Numbered from the stretch's first letter, positions 45,368 through 56,344 are shown. The stretch is DNA of 64,000 nucleotides from Isoetes taiwanensis (GCA_021234155.1 JAJEKV010000020.1:6806563-6870562); one strand, 5' to 3'. Notes: generated by a model from the sequence alone, not told the origin. Numbers and translations: made by a program.

Positions 45368-45397
45368 ACGTCGCTAAATGTCCATTCTCTTGTTGTG
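45368..45397 (-). repeat. CACTA right terminal inverted repeat
   Basis: ACGTCGCTAAATGTCCATTC then TCTTGTTGTG, the inverse of the left end. Confidence 0.9.
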
Positions 45398-45400
45398 AAT
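45398..45400. repeat. 3-bp target-site duplication, right (AAT)
   Basis: Matches 36226-36228. Confidence 0.85.
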
Positions 45401-45727
45401 TGCATGTCCTTCTGAAAGGGCAATGGGTGTCGTGCAAAGAATGAAGAAAAGTGATGATGAAGATACTGCTTAAGATTCACCGGATCGGAGATAAGAGCGC
45501 CATCTGGCAACACCAAAGAATGTATAGAAGTGGCGAGTTTCCTTCTTGCAGCCGCAAAAAAGAACCGGGAACATCTATCTCCATCCTTGAACCACTGCAA
45601 CCCTGCCTTCACTTTGGCTTCAGTAACTTTTACAGTTTCTATAGCCTTGATCTGAGATAATAACTCCTTTTATCTGACTCCACTAGTATGGCCACGAGCG
45701 CGGAGTACTTCTAATTCCTGGTACAAT
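45398..45727 (-). pseudogene. LINE ORF2 segment before the RT
   Basis: Minus-strand reading YQELEVLRARGHTSGVR, a stop, KELLSQIKAIETVKV, then WFKDGDRCSRFFFAAARRKL and LPDGALISDPVNLKQYLHHH. This is the linker found just before the RT in plant L1 elements (W..GD..S.FFF, DG). It is separated from the RT only by the CACTA insert. Confidence 0.9.
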
Positions 45728-45745
45728 GCACTACTTTGCTTGCAT

Positions 45746-45796
45746 AATCTTTAGGATGCTTTATGGCATTTTCCATCCACATGTTAGATGTCTAAA
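45746..45796 (-). pseudogene. Host exon, 5' part, split by the LINE
   Basis: After an acceptor-like ..tatatcactttag, the minus strand reads TSNMWMENAIKHPKDYA and meets the target duplication. It continues in frame at 33582. See the entry at 33374. Confidence 0.4.
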
Positions 45797-46059
45797 GTGA
45801 TATAAAGCTGAGCTTATATGCAAGTTCCTATTTGCAATTCTTGAGCTTAAATGCAACTAGTTACGGTACCCATCGTTGATGGGCTGGGCTTGTTAGATGT
45901 ATAGGGTTAGCTATCTAAGTGCTCAACTTTATAAACAAACGATCAAGTCCAAGGGTGTTGTGCTATAAGGGGTTGGTTTTTGGATATATCGTTATAGGTT
46001 TTGCTTGGTTTTGTAAAGACATGAGGAAATATCTTAGATTCTATTGCGTAACATTTGTG

Positions 46060-46972
46060 TGTTGCAGATATTACCTGCCTCTTGCAAAGATGCAGGAAAG
46101 AGAGAAGCTTAGATTATGGAAAGCATTTGCACATGCATATTCTTAATAACGGGCTTGAGATTCATAGATATCTTAGAACCCACATTGGTCCACATGTATG
46201 ACAAAGGTGGATCTTCTATAGAGGCACCAGACACTGCCCATTAGAAACGTTGTATTCGTTGTGTTATACAACTCATTACTTGCAGGAAATGCAAAAAATG
46301 GATATGGTCGTGAAGCACTGAAATGTTTTGAAGAAATGAAACAGGAGGGCATTGCTCCAAGTGCCGTCATATTTGTTTGCACCTTAAAAGCTTGTGGAAT
46401 CATGGTGAATATTGATAGGGGTTGTGATTTACATAAGCAAATAGGGCGAAGAGGACTCGAAACGGATCCTTTTGTTGGAAACACTTTAGTTGACACTCAC
46501 AGAAGCATAGGAAGTTTTTGACAATATGCCTGTCAGGTCAGGGATGTGGTCTTATGGAATGTGCTAATATCAGGTTATGCTGAAAATGGGCTGGGACTAG
46601 AAGCTCTGAAATGCTATAGAGATATGCAATTAAATGGGATAGCCCCAAATGCTATAACATTTTCTAGCTCACTCAAGGCATGTAGCAATGATTTTTCCCT
46701 TGAAATGGGTCGAGAAATACATTTAAAAATTGCACAGGAGGGATTGGAGGCTGACATCTCTACAGCAATATGTGAATTGTGGCCCTCTTGCAGAGGCACA
46801 AGAAGTTTTCAACAAGCGCAGTATTCCAAATTTGGTGTCATGGATTTACACTAATTACGGGATATATCGACTGTGGGCTTTGTTGGAAAGCATTAAAATG
46901 TTATGAACAGATGGAACTTAGGGGGATAACTGGAGATGCCATTACTGTTCCTGCCAGTGTGAAAGTGTGAAT
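46060..46972 (+). pseudogene. PLS-type PPR pseudogene
   Basis: The plus strand carries degenerate PPR motifs. First GKHLHMHILNNG-like and YDKGG pieces (46100-46200). Then YNSLLAGNAKNGYGREALKC with FEEMKQEGIAPSAVIF, CTLKACGIM, GCDLHKQIGRRGLE (46261-46510). Then EVFDNMPVR and LWNVLISGYAENGLGLEALK with APNAITFSSSLKACS, GREIHLKIAQEGLEAD. Then AEAQEVFNKRSIPNLVSW and LITGYIDCGLCWKALKCYEQ. This is the repeat layout of plant PLS PPR proteins that act in organelle RNA editing. Stops, a CAG-to-TAG change, a missing MYAKCG-like segment and a four-base duplication (TCAGGTCAGG near 46535) show it is dead. No E or DYW domain remains. Confidence 0.9.
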
Positions 46973-47937
46973 GGGGAAATTCATTTTGTACTGGTATTTC
47001 AATTTGCTAGTTACTTTTTACGGGCATTTATAATTCTATTTTATTACGAGCCACTTTTACAAGGGTGGATGTGGAATTACTGGCATGCCTGGCCTGCCAG
47101 CTTTTGTCTTCTACCCTTCTGCCCCACACCAGTGTTGGGGAATGTTTTTGATCTTAATAGGAAAAATTCCTACTACTTTTGAGGGCATTCGAAATTTACA
47201 AATTCTAATCAGAAGCTTCCTTCAACTGGAAAATTTTGAATTTGATAAACTAAAATTAAGTTTTATATTGAGCCCCTTCTGTGATATAACAAAGCATGTA
47301 ATATGCAGAAACAAGAAAAAAGGGTTTTATTCTTGTTTAAGGCATAATACAGATAACACGATTCTGACCTACATACAAGAGTTGCACATAAGAGCAAACA
47401 AAATCTATCTTGTATTCTCAACTGTGCTCTTCCTTTCATGACATTATTTTCTTTCATCCTACGAACGAGGATTTAATTGATCGGCCATAGCCTGTGGTTG
47501 TGATGCTTAAGAAATAACACACATATAAATGCCATCCCCTGATCTGCAAGGCAGCAAGAATCCAAAATCACTCAAAAATTGTGCGGGATGGGTTCCGTTA
47601 GGTTTCCATGCCATACTGATAATTATTAATGCTAGACTGTACGCCTACCATCTCCCGGCGAACTTCCCCAATGCTGCCCCACACATCGATAAACTAATGT
47701 AAAACATACCCCAATTATTAAGTACTGCCCTTATTTTCTTTTCCTTACCACACCCACTATTATATCATAGGTGGTTCATTATTTCTTTCTGCAATACTTC
47801 TTCTATGTCGAGCACCAAAGATTTCTTCAAGCCTATTCTCATAAAGTCATGGTATCAAGTATTCTATTGTCTTGACGTAGCAATTTGAATTCATTGTCCA
47901 AGACTTTGAACTATCATTTAAGCCACTTCACCCTCCG

Positions 47938-47980
47938 GCCATGGAGGGCAACCCTCCGTGCGCAGCACCTTGTTTATTTT
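47938..47980 (+). repeat. Fragment of dispersed repeat R
   Basis: GGAGGGCAACC then CGTGCGCAGCACCTTGTTTA and TTTT, as at 32613-32655, then similarity stops at a C run. Confidence 0.65.
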
Positions 47981-48730
47981 CCCCCCAACCACTCCTCCTC
48001 CTCCTCCAATGTTGTTGACATACTGAAAACTGAGCCTCTTCTTGATATGATCATTCATGACTTTTAGATCTGAGTATTTATGCATGTGGTTGAATTGAGC
48101 TATAGTTAATGGTGAAATAGATGTTCATCATGGTGATGGGCGCTTGCTAATAGTTTAACAGCTTGTCTACATCTCCTTTGTGATATTCCACTCTGCCATT
48201 GGTAGAAGTCTTACGCAAGGTTCTGGTATGGTAAGGGTGAACTCACGATGTGAGTTCTAGTGGATGTGGTGGATTTTCTATACGTATGTGGGGCCTCAAT
48301 GTCATGCCTCTAGATAGATATCTTAACTTGATGAGCATGACGTTGCTACATGTTCTTTGGTTTGCTTACAAGCAGGAGATGAGTGACTAACACAATAATG
48401 GAGGGAATGAAGCTTCCCTCTTCTCTTGAAATGTATTGTAGATAATAGAGTTAAATTATATATGTTCTTTCATGTATAGAACCTTTTGAGAGACAAAGCT
48501 TATTTTGTGTACTTTGAATGTTTTGGGAGGGCTTACTTCCATTGTCAAGGGCACTCGGAGTGGTTTCTCAAGACATATTCAAACATGATATTGATTCAAT
48601 AGTCTTCATTTATTGTATGTAAGAAAAAAATTCCTTGGACTTCTTATATCTTATGGTGTCTCAACTGCCGCAAACAAAGGCATGTTGGATGTAATTAATT
48701 TGACTATATAAAGTAATTACAACTGGAAAG

Positions 48731-48866
48731 CAATAGTGCAATAGCGTGTTCACAGGGGGGAATCAAGAAAAATAAGACTATGGAAAACACAAACTGGAAT
48801 TAGTCTTAGCAACAATAATGCAATAGCATGTTCACTAGTGAGAATCAAGAAAAAAAAGACTATGGA
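48731..48866. repeat. 82-bp tandem duplication
   Basis: 48731-48784 and 48812-48866 are about 85% identical by eye. Confidence 0.7.
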
Positions 48867-50551
48867 AGTGGTGGCGGGCCTATGAAGGTAACCATGGAAG
48901 TCAAGGAGGAAAACGACAAGAGAGAAAATAGAGACCATTTGAAACTCTTTGAAAGTGGGCACTCTACGATATTGATAGGTAGGTAGTTTCATATTGTTGT
49001 GGACAGTAAGAGGTCCCTTTATCAAATATATGGCATCATTAAATAGGTCCCCACATATGTAGTTTATTTGACACTTTGCTATAATAAATGTGTAACTCGA
49101 AGCATGCCACAGAAGAAAAATGCATTCAAAATTGAGTTTAAGTTGTTGGAATAGGTTAGATTTATAGATTATCTAGGTAAGGCGAGCCATATAGAAATTT
49201 GCCTTCTAAGGGCACATTCCCAAAGCCGGACTTGATTGCAAAATAGTGAGGTTGAGGTCGAAGTCCACATACACTTGTTTTCATGCAACAGAGAAACCAG
49301 AGTACCTTTCTCTAACAGAGAAACCGGCTTGCTCAATCTTCCACTATTTAGTAGGTTGCTTGGTCGCTCTTCACTGGATGATCCGCTAAAAGAGAAAATA
49401 GAGGCATAGACCTGACCTTCTAGAAATGATCATGCATTTCTGGAAAAATCAAAGTTGCCTTTAACAACAACCTTGTCTCTGCAGCATGGGAACTGCACGA
49501 CCTCGACTTGCCTGCTTCTTGTACCTACCCCCATAAACCGCACTTGCATATTCATTTGCCACAAAATGTAAATAAGACTATCAATCAACCTTGCTTGTGT
49601 ATGTGGAATAGTTAGATCAAGATAATTTCTAACTTATTAGCAAATCAAATCATGATGGAATGGGAAGGATTATTGTGTTCTACAACAATCTCTTACTCTC
49701 ATATGGATGTAATGAATGCCACGTAGGAATCGAATATATCTCATATTGCTTCTTAGGACCTCAAGTACACAATCACTGCAATTGTCCTATAGCTTACTCT
49801 TGTGATTCAATGCTCTACCTTCAAGTGCCTTGCTATCAAAAACATGCTTTCAATCGATCAACCATGATGTTCAAGACTATTAAAGCTACATATTCTTTCT
49901 ATCCCCTCCTCTCAAAAAAATGGCATGACATAAAAAAAAAATAATGCTCTCCAAAGTTCCTAATATCTAATGTATAAGCCACATGCAATCATTGGAGGAG
50001 TAGAAGATGAGACTACACTGTCTGGCAAACTCTGGGGTAAAGAAGGATTTTTTGATTTAAAGCTGAAAATTTTTTGGTGGAAGTATTGCATGACAGGAAA
50101 GATTCGGTAGATTTTCATGTATGCTCCTATAAGGGCCACAGGGATTTCCATTTGGTAACTTAAAGTATTGGTAACTTGAAGTATTTGACTATTTCGGAAA
50201 ACATTAGGAGATTTTTCAGTAGGCTATGAAAAGTTTCCCAAGCACAGCACTGGATGAGAGATCGAAGTTAGGTGCCTTGTGAGTAGAGGAGTACTGTGTT
50301 TCCCATAGCGTGGCGTAAGCTCTTGCAGCACAAGCATGGTTGACGGAGGCGCATGTGGCCTATGCATATGTTTAAACATCCTTTAGAATTGGATAATATA
50401 TTAAAGATTACCATTGGCCATATTGTGGAATTGATTTAAGAACGCCTTAAACATCTATTCTATTCTTAAACATAATAATGTATAACTTTGATTTGTATAA
50501 CTACTTCCTTTTGTTTGGGCGGACTTTTCCTCAACATAAACATAAACGGGG

Positions 50552-52546
50552 ATGAGGCTTCCAAATCCGGTCGTAAAGCTTGGAGCATGGCTTGCGGCAC
50601 CGGCTCTGCTCATTATGTTCTTCACCTTTTTCCAGTTTCGAGTAAGCATTTCGTGGTTCTTTGAATTTTGCAGAAAATTTTCTTGAAACTTTATGATTCC
50701 TTAATTTATGCTTCCATTCTGGTGGATTTGGAGCTCCAATTTAGCATGAAATACAACCGCAGAAAAGGATTACTAAATGTTTATTAGTTCTTGAATTCTT
50801 TGTAGATTTCTTGATTCGATTTGCCTTTCCGGCAGTTCTTTTGGAGCTCTAACTGGGAAGAAGTGGTTATGGCAGGAAAAAATTACCGGATATGAATTTA
50901 CATCTCAGGAGACATCTAATTCTAAGCCTATTTCTTGTTCAATTCCGTCAGTATTTGAGGCCGCTTCTTTGCCCTGTTCATTTGCCTCTGTATATGACTA
51001 TTGGGGCCGGAGTACTGGTATTGAAATTAAGAATCTCTCTGCTGCAAGAAAGGCTCCTTCTTGTCCGGATTATTTTAAATGGATCCACCAAGATCTTTCA
51101 CCATGGCAGAACACAGGAATTTCTCGGAAGGACATATCTGCATATACCGGTAATACTCGTTTCCATATTTCCATAATAAACGGCATCCTGTACTCCAAAA
51201 TGGACGAAGCATGTTATCAAACCAGATTCATGTTTACTCTTTGGGGATTAGCTCTGCTAGTGGACAGATATCCGGGATTAATACCTGATCTTGAAGCAAT
51301 TTTTAGCTGTGGTGATATTCCATCAATTTCTAGGTCAATTGAGAAGAATTATAGCATGCCAAGGACTCCTCTGTTTAGTTATTGTACAAGAAGAGACGCC
51401 CTTGATATACCCTTTCCAGATTGGAGCTTTTGGGGCTGGTAGGAAGAAGAAAACTCTGTTTTTTCCTATCTGATGTCATTAACTAGTATATTTTTTTGGT
51501 ACGTTTCTCATTTTGTGACAGGGTGATTTTTTTGCCTTGAATCAGGCCTGAAGTGAACATGGATAATTGGGATAGGTTGAGCTCTGCTATTTATAACGCT
51601 TCCCAACAGATAGATTGGTCTAAAACAGAACCAGTTGCACACTTTAGAGGCAACCTCAACATGGGACCAAAAGTTCGGCCACAACTCAGGAAATGCAAGC
51701 CTAGTTATGCAAAAGTTGAGGTGCAGGTAAATATCTATTCTACATTGACCAATTCAACCTTTTGATAAATCAAGGTTTTTTAATTCAAGGATTGGCAAGC
51801 CGAGACACAAAATGGTTTCCAAAATACAAACCCTGCAAATCAATGCGGATATAGGTGAATATGATACCCATTTATTTATATTTCCCACTTGCCACTTTTA
51901 GTTACAAGGCTATGGGTGCAGATATAAAATTTATGCTGAAGGCATTGCATGGTCCGTGGGCCTTAAAAACTTATTGGCTTGTGGATGGCCCATATTATTC
52001 ATAGAGTCTGAATTTTATGCCTTCTTTCGACGAGGTTTACTGCCTCTAATTCATTACTTACCAATCAAATCCGACGATGTTTGCTCCTCTTTAAAAGAAG
52101 CAGTCCATTGGGGAAATAGTCATCCACGTGAAGTAAGTGGCCTCTATTTTATGATCTTAAACTCTAACTTTATAATTGATAAACTATGGCTCATGATACA
52201 GGCCCTAATAGTAGGAAAAAGAGGCTTGGAATTTTTGAAGAAGGATTTGAGTATCAACAATGTTTACGAGTACATGTTGCATCTATTAAGGGGGTATGCA
52301 ATGTTGCAAAGATTCCAACCTGTTGTGCCTCCTGGGTCACAGCTAGTGAAGCCTGCAACCATACTTTGCCTTGTTACTCCAAGGGAACGAGAATTCTTGG
52401 AACAATCATTACAAGACAATTTAAATGTGCCTGAACCATGTTTCATGCCTAAACAAGACCCTCAACTCTTAGTTGACACCATGGCTAGAGAAGAAATGAT
52501 CAAGAAAAAGAGTACTAGAGATTGGGGTCACATTATACATCAATAG
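50552..52546 (+). CDS. CAP10/GT90 O-glucosyltransferase (Rumi-like), five exons
   Basis: Exons: 50552-50641, 50836-51438, 51546-51726, 51902-52132, 52202-52546. Exon 1 encodes a basic start and a membrane span (MRLPNPVVKLGAWLAAPALL..MFFTFF), giving a type II membrane protein, probably Golgi or ER. Exons 2-5 encode the CAP10 domain: CSFASVYDYWGRSTGIEIKN, SCPDYFKWIHQDLSPW, FHISIINGILY, YQTRFMFTLWGLALLVDRYP, DNWDRLSSAIYNASQQIDW, YKIYAEGIAWSVGLKNLLAC, SEFYAFFRRGLLPLIHYLPI. Order and total length (about 480 residues) fit plant GT90 proteins related to POGLUT/Rumi, which move glucose or xylose onto proteins or glycans. Splice sites are GT-AG and phases agree between exons 2 and 5. The exon 1/exon 2 junction is off by one base with the only strong acceptor (50835), so an error, an unseen exon or a frameshift lies there. 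Confidence 0.88.
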
Positions 52547-52559
52547 GTGTTGTAAGAAT

Positions 52560-52890
52560 CCACATTATTTATTACAATGTATTTTACGTCCAAGATGATT
52601 AGAGAGATTTATGGATGGCAAGATAAATATCAAAACATCAACAATTTTGTCGATAGATTCCTTAGAGAAAGTAATAAACATAAACCTTTGCATTTAAATT
52701 CAACAAATTTTGATGTTGCATATATAGGAAATATATGATTTCTAAACTGAGTGGCCCATATGATGAAATATCATGAATAATGGATTGTCCGATAACATAT
52801 ACATCCTAAGCCCTATAGTCACCTCCAGTATCTAGTGAGGTGCTTCACATCGATGCTAGCGTTTGGACTAAAGAGCAGGTTTGCCTTGAA
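52560..52890. other. 3' flank of the GT90 gene
   Basis: AT-rich; no gene seen. Likely 3' UTR and spacer. Confidence 0.4.
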
Positions 52891-52899
52891 GCGGTGTTG

Positions 52900-53240
52900 T
52901 AGACTGACGAGTAGGTACAGAGAGTAGACGTGGATGTACAAATGGAGGAGGACATGGATATACAAAAGGAGGCAGATGAGGATAATGTACAAGAACCAAA
53001 ATCAGATCAGTCAGAACAAGCCAAAATCTATATACAGTGGAGGTGCCTGAGACAAGTGATTGCTCAAATGCGGAGGAAGCTGAACACTTCTTTATACATT
53101 TAAGGAGTGTAGGCATTGCTGTAGCTAGACGGGTTGGTGCTCACCAAGCTAGAACAGTCCCAACATATTTTGGTGCATTATCTCAGAGCCACTCATTTCT
53201 TTGTGCGGAAAGAACTCTCCCGTCTGCAGTTGTGTAGAAG
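52900..53240 (+). pseudogene. Decayed L1 ORF1 fragment
   Basis: The plus strand reads VPETSDCSNAEEAEHFFIHL, then GIAVARRVGAHQARTVPTYF and ALSQSHSFL. It parallels the C-terminal part of the ORF1 at 53664-54629 (QETGDSLATDEAAQFFIQVM, GIVSAQRVGAVRSDRPRHLL), so it is a second, older ORF1 copy in the opposite orientation. Later codons are lost. Confidence 0.65.
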
Positions 53241-53446
53241 GCATGAGGACACGTCTAAGCTTCGAGAAGCAAGATTGGTTACCTCTAGTTGCCTCAACAA
53301 ATATTGATTTATATTGTGTTTTGTTCGTGATGGGACTTAGTTCCCAAGTTTCATTTTAACTCTTGCCCTTTGCATGTACTCATCCTATGACCAGAGGTTC
53401 CCAATGGATGTAAAAACCCATCTGCCTATCCTATATGAATGCATTT

Positions 53447-54640
53447 TTTTTTTTTTTTTTTTTTTTTTTTTGATGGGGGAAGGAAGGAAGGAAGAAATTT
53501 TTAACGTCCACGGAACCCAATCGGGTTATGGGACCAGAACAAACAAAGGGAGCATAAGCCCTAACAGAACAGAGGGCCGAAGCCCAAAAAAGTAGAACAT
53601 GGGGTCTAAGCCCCATTTCAGCACAGAAATAACCAAACCAGAGCGAAACAAAAAAATACATAGCTATACAGTAAGTGCCCATGGATCAGATGGCCACTGA
53701 TCTCGAATGATAGCTTGACCTCCCCTATAAAATGACCCACTTCCGGGCCAGGGCGAAGCCTCTCGACACGACATAACTCTTCTTTTCCGCCTACGAGTCT
53801 GTCTTTGAGTCAAGTCTTCCTGGACGGAGAAGGTGGTTCCTTTCAAATGGTTGCCACGTCGCAGGATGTGCAATCGGGAAAGAGCATCTTGAAAGCGTAC
53901 CAAGAGGTGACGAGGACGGTCAGACCGCACTGCTCCAACCCGCTGGGCCGAGACAATACCATATGCTTGGATATGCATCACTTGGATAAAAAACTGTGCG
54001 GCCTCATCTGTAGCAAGAGAATCACCCGTCTCCTGAATACCCACAATACGTAGGTTCAAGTATGCATCCTCAGGCAAAGTATGTGTGGATCCTTGCACGC
54101 TGTCGTCATCTTTAGGCATATCATTCACATGGTCAGGCCCAGTATGTGTGGATCCATGTACTCTGTTATCAGCCTCGTGCATATCATTCACATGCTCGGG
54201 GGTGCATTGTGCTAGACACGGGCCGTGGCAAAGATTATGATCTACCGGGTCGTGGCCCGCGGTGATTGTAGCAACAACTCTAGAAGCTGCACCCAGCTTT
54301 GTAAGGGTAACTGAGCGGCACATTCCGCGGATAAAGGATGAGAGCATACTTGCCAGAGTATCTTTGGCTAAGATATCTGGATGCAGACAGTTCATCTGAG
54401 CATCAAGCCTATCTAGTGCGGCATTCAGGGACGCATCAGGAACTGGTTGTGGATCCGGCTGGGTCAGAATAGGACGCTGGGGCCCAAAAGAAGGGGCTGC
54501 CTGGAGATAGGGCTCTATCGTGGGATCATAGGGCTTACTAGATGACACAGGCACCGTGATAAGGTTCCTTGCCTTGCGGGTCTCTCTGGCCATACGTTTG
54601 ATTGGGGGAGGGGGGCTAAAGTTAAGCATGTTATGACTAG
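53447..54640 (-). mobile_element. L1-type element with ORF1 only and poly(A)
   Basis: On the minus strand ORF1 (54629-53664) is followed by about 190 bases with the family 3' end: GGTCCCATAACCCGATTGGG, a CTTCC tail and CCCCCATC. It then ends in an A tract (T at 53447-53471 on the plus strand). No endonuclease or reverse transcriptase lies between ORF1 and the tail. It is therefore shaped like the mammalian HAL1 half-LINEs and would depend on an ORF2 from elsewhere. A target-site duplication was not found. Confidence 0.7.
53664..54629 (-). CDS. L1 ORF1-like RNA-binding protein, 321 residues
   Basis: An uninterrupted frame. The N-terminal half is Pro/Ala-rich with a basic patch (KRMARETRKARN). 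The middle has two repeats of HVND.HEAD..VHGSTHT type (residues about 147-190). The C-terminal half starts NLRIVGIQETGDSLATDEAA and runs QRVGAVRSDRPRHLLVRFQD, LKGTTFSVQEDLTQRQTRRR, then Gly/Arg-rich to WPSDPWALTV. This matches the RRM-like plus C-terminal domain layout of L1 ORF1 proteins (RIVG..E, RPRH..VRF, DLT..T..RR), which coat LINE RNA. A frame this long without a stop suggests a young insertion. Confidence 0.8.
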   Translation of the reverse strand: MLNFSPPPPIKRMARETRKARNLITVPVSSSKPYDPTIEPYLQAAPSFGPQRPILTQPDPQPVPDASLNAALDRLDAQMNCLHPDILAKDTLASMLSSFIRGMCRSVTLTKLGAASRVVATITAGHDPVDHNLCHGPCLAQCTPEHVNDMHEADNRVHGSTHTGPDHVNDMPKDDDSVQGSTHTLPEDAYLNLRIVGIQETGDSLATDEAAQFFIQVMHIQAYGIVSAQRVGAVRSDRPRHLLVRFQDALSRLHILRRGNHLKGTTFSVQEDLTQRQTRRRKRRVMSCREASPWPGSGSFYRGGQAIIRDQWPSDPWALTV

Positions 54641-54684
54641 AATAAGATTGAGCTCATGGCCTTTAGCCACGTAAAAGTACTATC

Positions 54685-54778
54685 TATCTTGCCAATATTT
54701 ATGTAAGAGAGACTTGAACACAAGATCTCCTAATTGCTAACCCAAAGGACTGGCCAACAAACCACAGGAAGGGAAGAG
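54685..54778 (-). repeat. tRNA-derived SINE, fourth copy
   Basis: GAGACTTGAACACAAGATCTC and CTAATTGCTAACCCAAAGGA, CTGGCCAACAAACC match the units at 22.7-23.4 kb. It abuts the 5' side of the ORF1-only LINE. Confidence 0.6.
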
Positions 54779-54789
54779 AGAGATTCAAC

Positions 54790-55970
54790 GAAGTTTTCAT
54801 ACCTATATTGTACTATTATATTTTTGCATCTACATGATGATGTTATAGTCTGAATGGCACCTAAGGATAGTGCTCGATTCTTCCATCTTCAATCAAACTA
54901 CTTCAAAGCAATTATCTGAGTACATGAAAAGGAATAGCCAACCGCAAAGTTCCATCTACGCAACATAAGATATTGAGAAAGTAGTTGCTAATATCTACTT
55001 GGTCATATAGAGGGGGAGGTGCTATGGATATCACCAATTTGTTACTTGTGAGAATAATGTTTTCTATCTGGCCAAGAGAAGGAAGAGGAGGACCTATCCA
55101 ATTCTAACCTCTAATCTTCCCCCTAGATGGGGCATAATGCTTTGCTATATCTTCTTTCCTTCTGGCATCCATTTAATTTTGTTCTAAGGCCTGTGATTTT
55201 CTAGTTTTACCAATTTGATATCTTGTTTTAGGCAAACTGGTACATGCTCTTGGGCCAATCTGGTGACAATTGGTCTTAGAATGAGGTTTCCAATTTATGG
55301 TGGGTCTCTTCCTTTATGGGTCTCCTTGTGCTGTTTAGTCTCTAACATATTGACCTTTTAGATAGCGCGGATATTAAGAAAGAATTGGCTAGGTAGTGCT
55401 TGTGGCAGCTTCATTCAAAGTTAAAGAGCTTCTTTAAAAGTATAACATGTGAATATATGTGCTACATAATCTAAACGAGGTGCACCCTAGACTACCTCGG
55501 TCATTGGATCTATCTATCCTACAACCTAGATCATATGTTGCGGCCTCTGGGTGCCTCTTACACAATTATTGTCATTTATGACTGGGGGCACCTATGATTT
55601 TGAAATATGGAATACAGATTCGCCTAAGGTTTTGGGGTATGAAAGACCGTGACTCATCTCTATACGGATTCACCTAAGGTTTTAGATCTGAGATACGGAG
55701 ACTTGAATCTCTACCAAAATAATTCAATACCATAATTAGAATGCTCTTACCAATGCGGCCAGCAAACAAACGTGCTTCTTTTTCCTATTGAATCTATGGG
55801 GTGTCTTTTTTTTTTTTTTAATAACCTAATAAATTGTTTTAGGGGTATGGTCTATGGTCTTGGGGATAGTGATTTATGCATCTGTATCAAATCCCCTTGG
55901 AACCCCTTATTATTGTGCTACATATTCTTATTTACATCTGTATAAGGAAATTTATTGATCTTACAGGATG
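54790..55970. other. Intergenic DNA, no gene seen
   Basis: No domain seen. The phrase ACGGATTCACCTAAGGTTTT occurs once exactly and once with changes (55620-55685). Confidence 0.4.
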
Positions 55971-55974
55971 AAAA

Positions 55975-56125
55975 CTATGTCTTTTTTCCCCCCAACTGAT
56001 CTCATTACTTATGATACGTTTCTTATTTTGTGCTAGACAATTTTTTGCTTTGAATCACGCCTGAAGTGAACTTGGATAATTGGGATAGGTTGAGCTCCGC
56101 TATTTATAACGCTTCTGGAAGCATA
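55975..56125 (+). pseudogene. Broken duplicate of GT90 intron 2/exon 3
   Basis: 56020-56116 repeats 51510-51606: TTTTGCTTTGAATCACGCCT then GAAGTGAACTTGGATAATTG and GGATAGGTTGAGCTCCGCTA, encoding PEVNLDNWDRLSSAIYNAS. The acceptor CAG of the parent is CAC here and the exon ends after 19 codons in unrelated sequence. It is a dead partial duplicate of the gene 4.5 kb upstream. Confidence 0.85.
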
Positions 56126-56261
56126 GTGTTAGAGCCTAGCGCCAAACGTTACAAGAAAGATAAAAGTGCAACGGCCAAGCCACAAACTATCAGATCTACA
56201 TAATGCACAATACTAGAAAACATCATCTCCATGGATCAAGAAGATAATCCCTCTCCAATAC

Positions 56262-56310
56262 ACCCTCCCTCCCCCTCCCTCCCTCCCTCCCTCCCTCCCT
56301 CCCTCCCTCC

Positions 56311-56344
<34 letters not shown>

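Larger units (their letters stand above)
36229..45397. mobile_element. CACTA (En/Spm)-like transposon, 9169 bp
   Basis: Termini CACAACAAGA(A/G)AA.GG.C and ATTTAGCGACGT are inverted copies of each other, about 27 of 30 bases matching. CACTA elements usually begin CACTACAAGAAA, so this end has CACAA in place of CACTA. Inside both ends are many GCGACGTC/GACGTCGC words (36245-36480 and 45120-45380), the subterminal repeats expected for transposase binding. No full transposase (TNPD-like) was found; only short exon-like remnants at 36.7-37.1 kb remain. It is probably non-autonomous. Most of the interior is a satellite array. Confidence 0.9.
33583..45727 (-). mobile_element. 5'-truncated L1-type LINE, itself split by a CACTA element
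   Basis: Runs on the minus strand from 45727 to a poly(A) read as T at 33593-33619. Flanking copies of an 18-base sequence, GCACTACTTTGGTTGCAT at 33565-33582 and the same with one change at 45728-45745, form the target-site duplication. Taking out the 9169-base insert and its 3-base duplication leaves about 2.97 kb. That contains the segment before the reverse transcriptase, the reverse transcriptase itself, a thumb-like region and a zinc-binding zf-RVT region. The endonuclease and ORF1 are absent, as expected of 5' truncation. A nonsense codon (45670-45672) and frame changes after the RT show it is dead. Confidence 0.9.
46975..50540. other. Long intergenic stretch
   Basis: No coding run with a recognisable domain. 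It holds a fragment of repeat R (47938-47980) and an 82-bp tandem duplication at 48731-48866 (CAATA.TGCAATAGC.TGTTCAC..AATCAAGAAAAA). TATAAC near 50479 might serve the GT90 gene. Confidence 0.45.
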
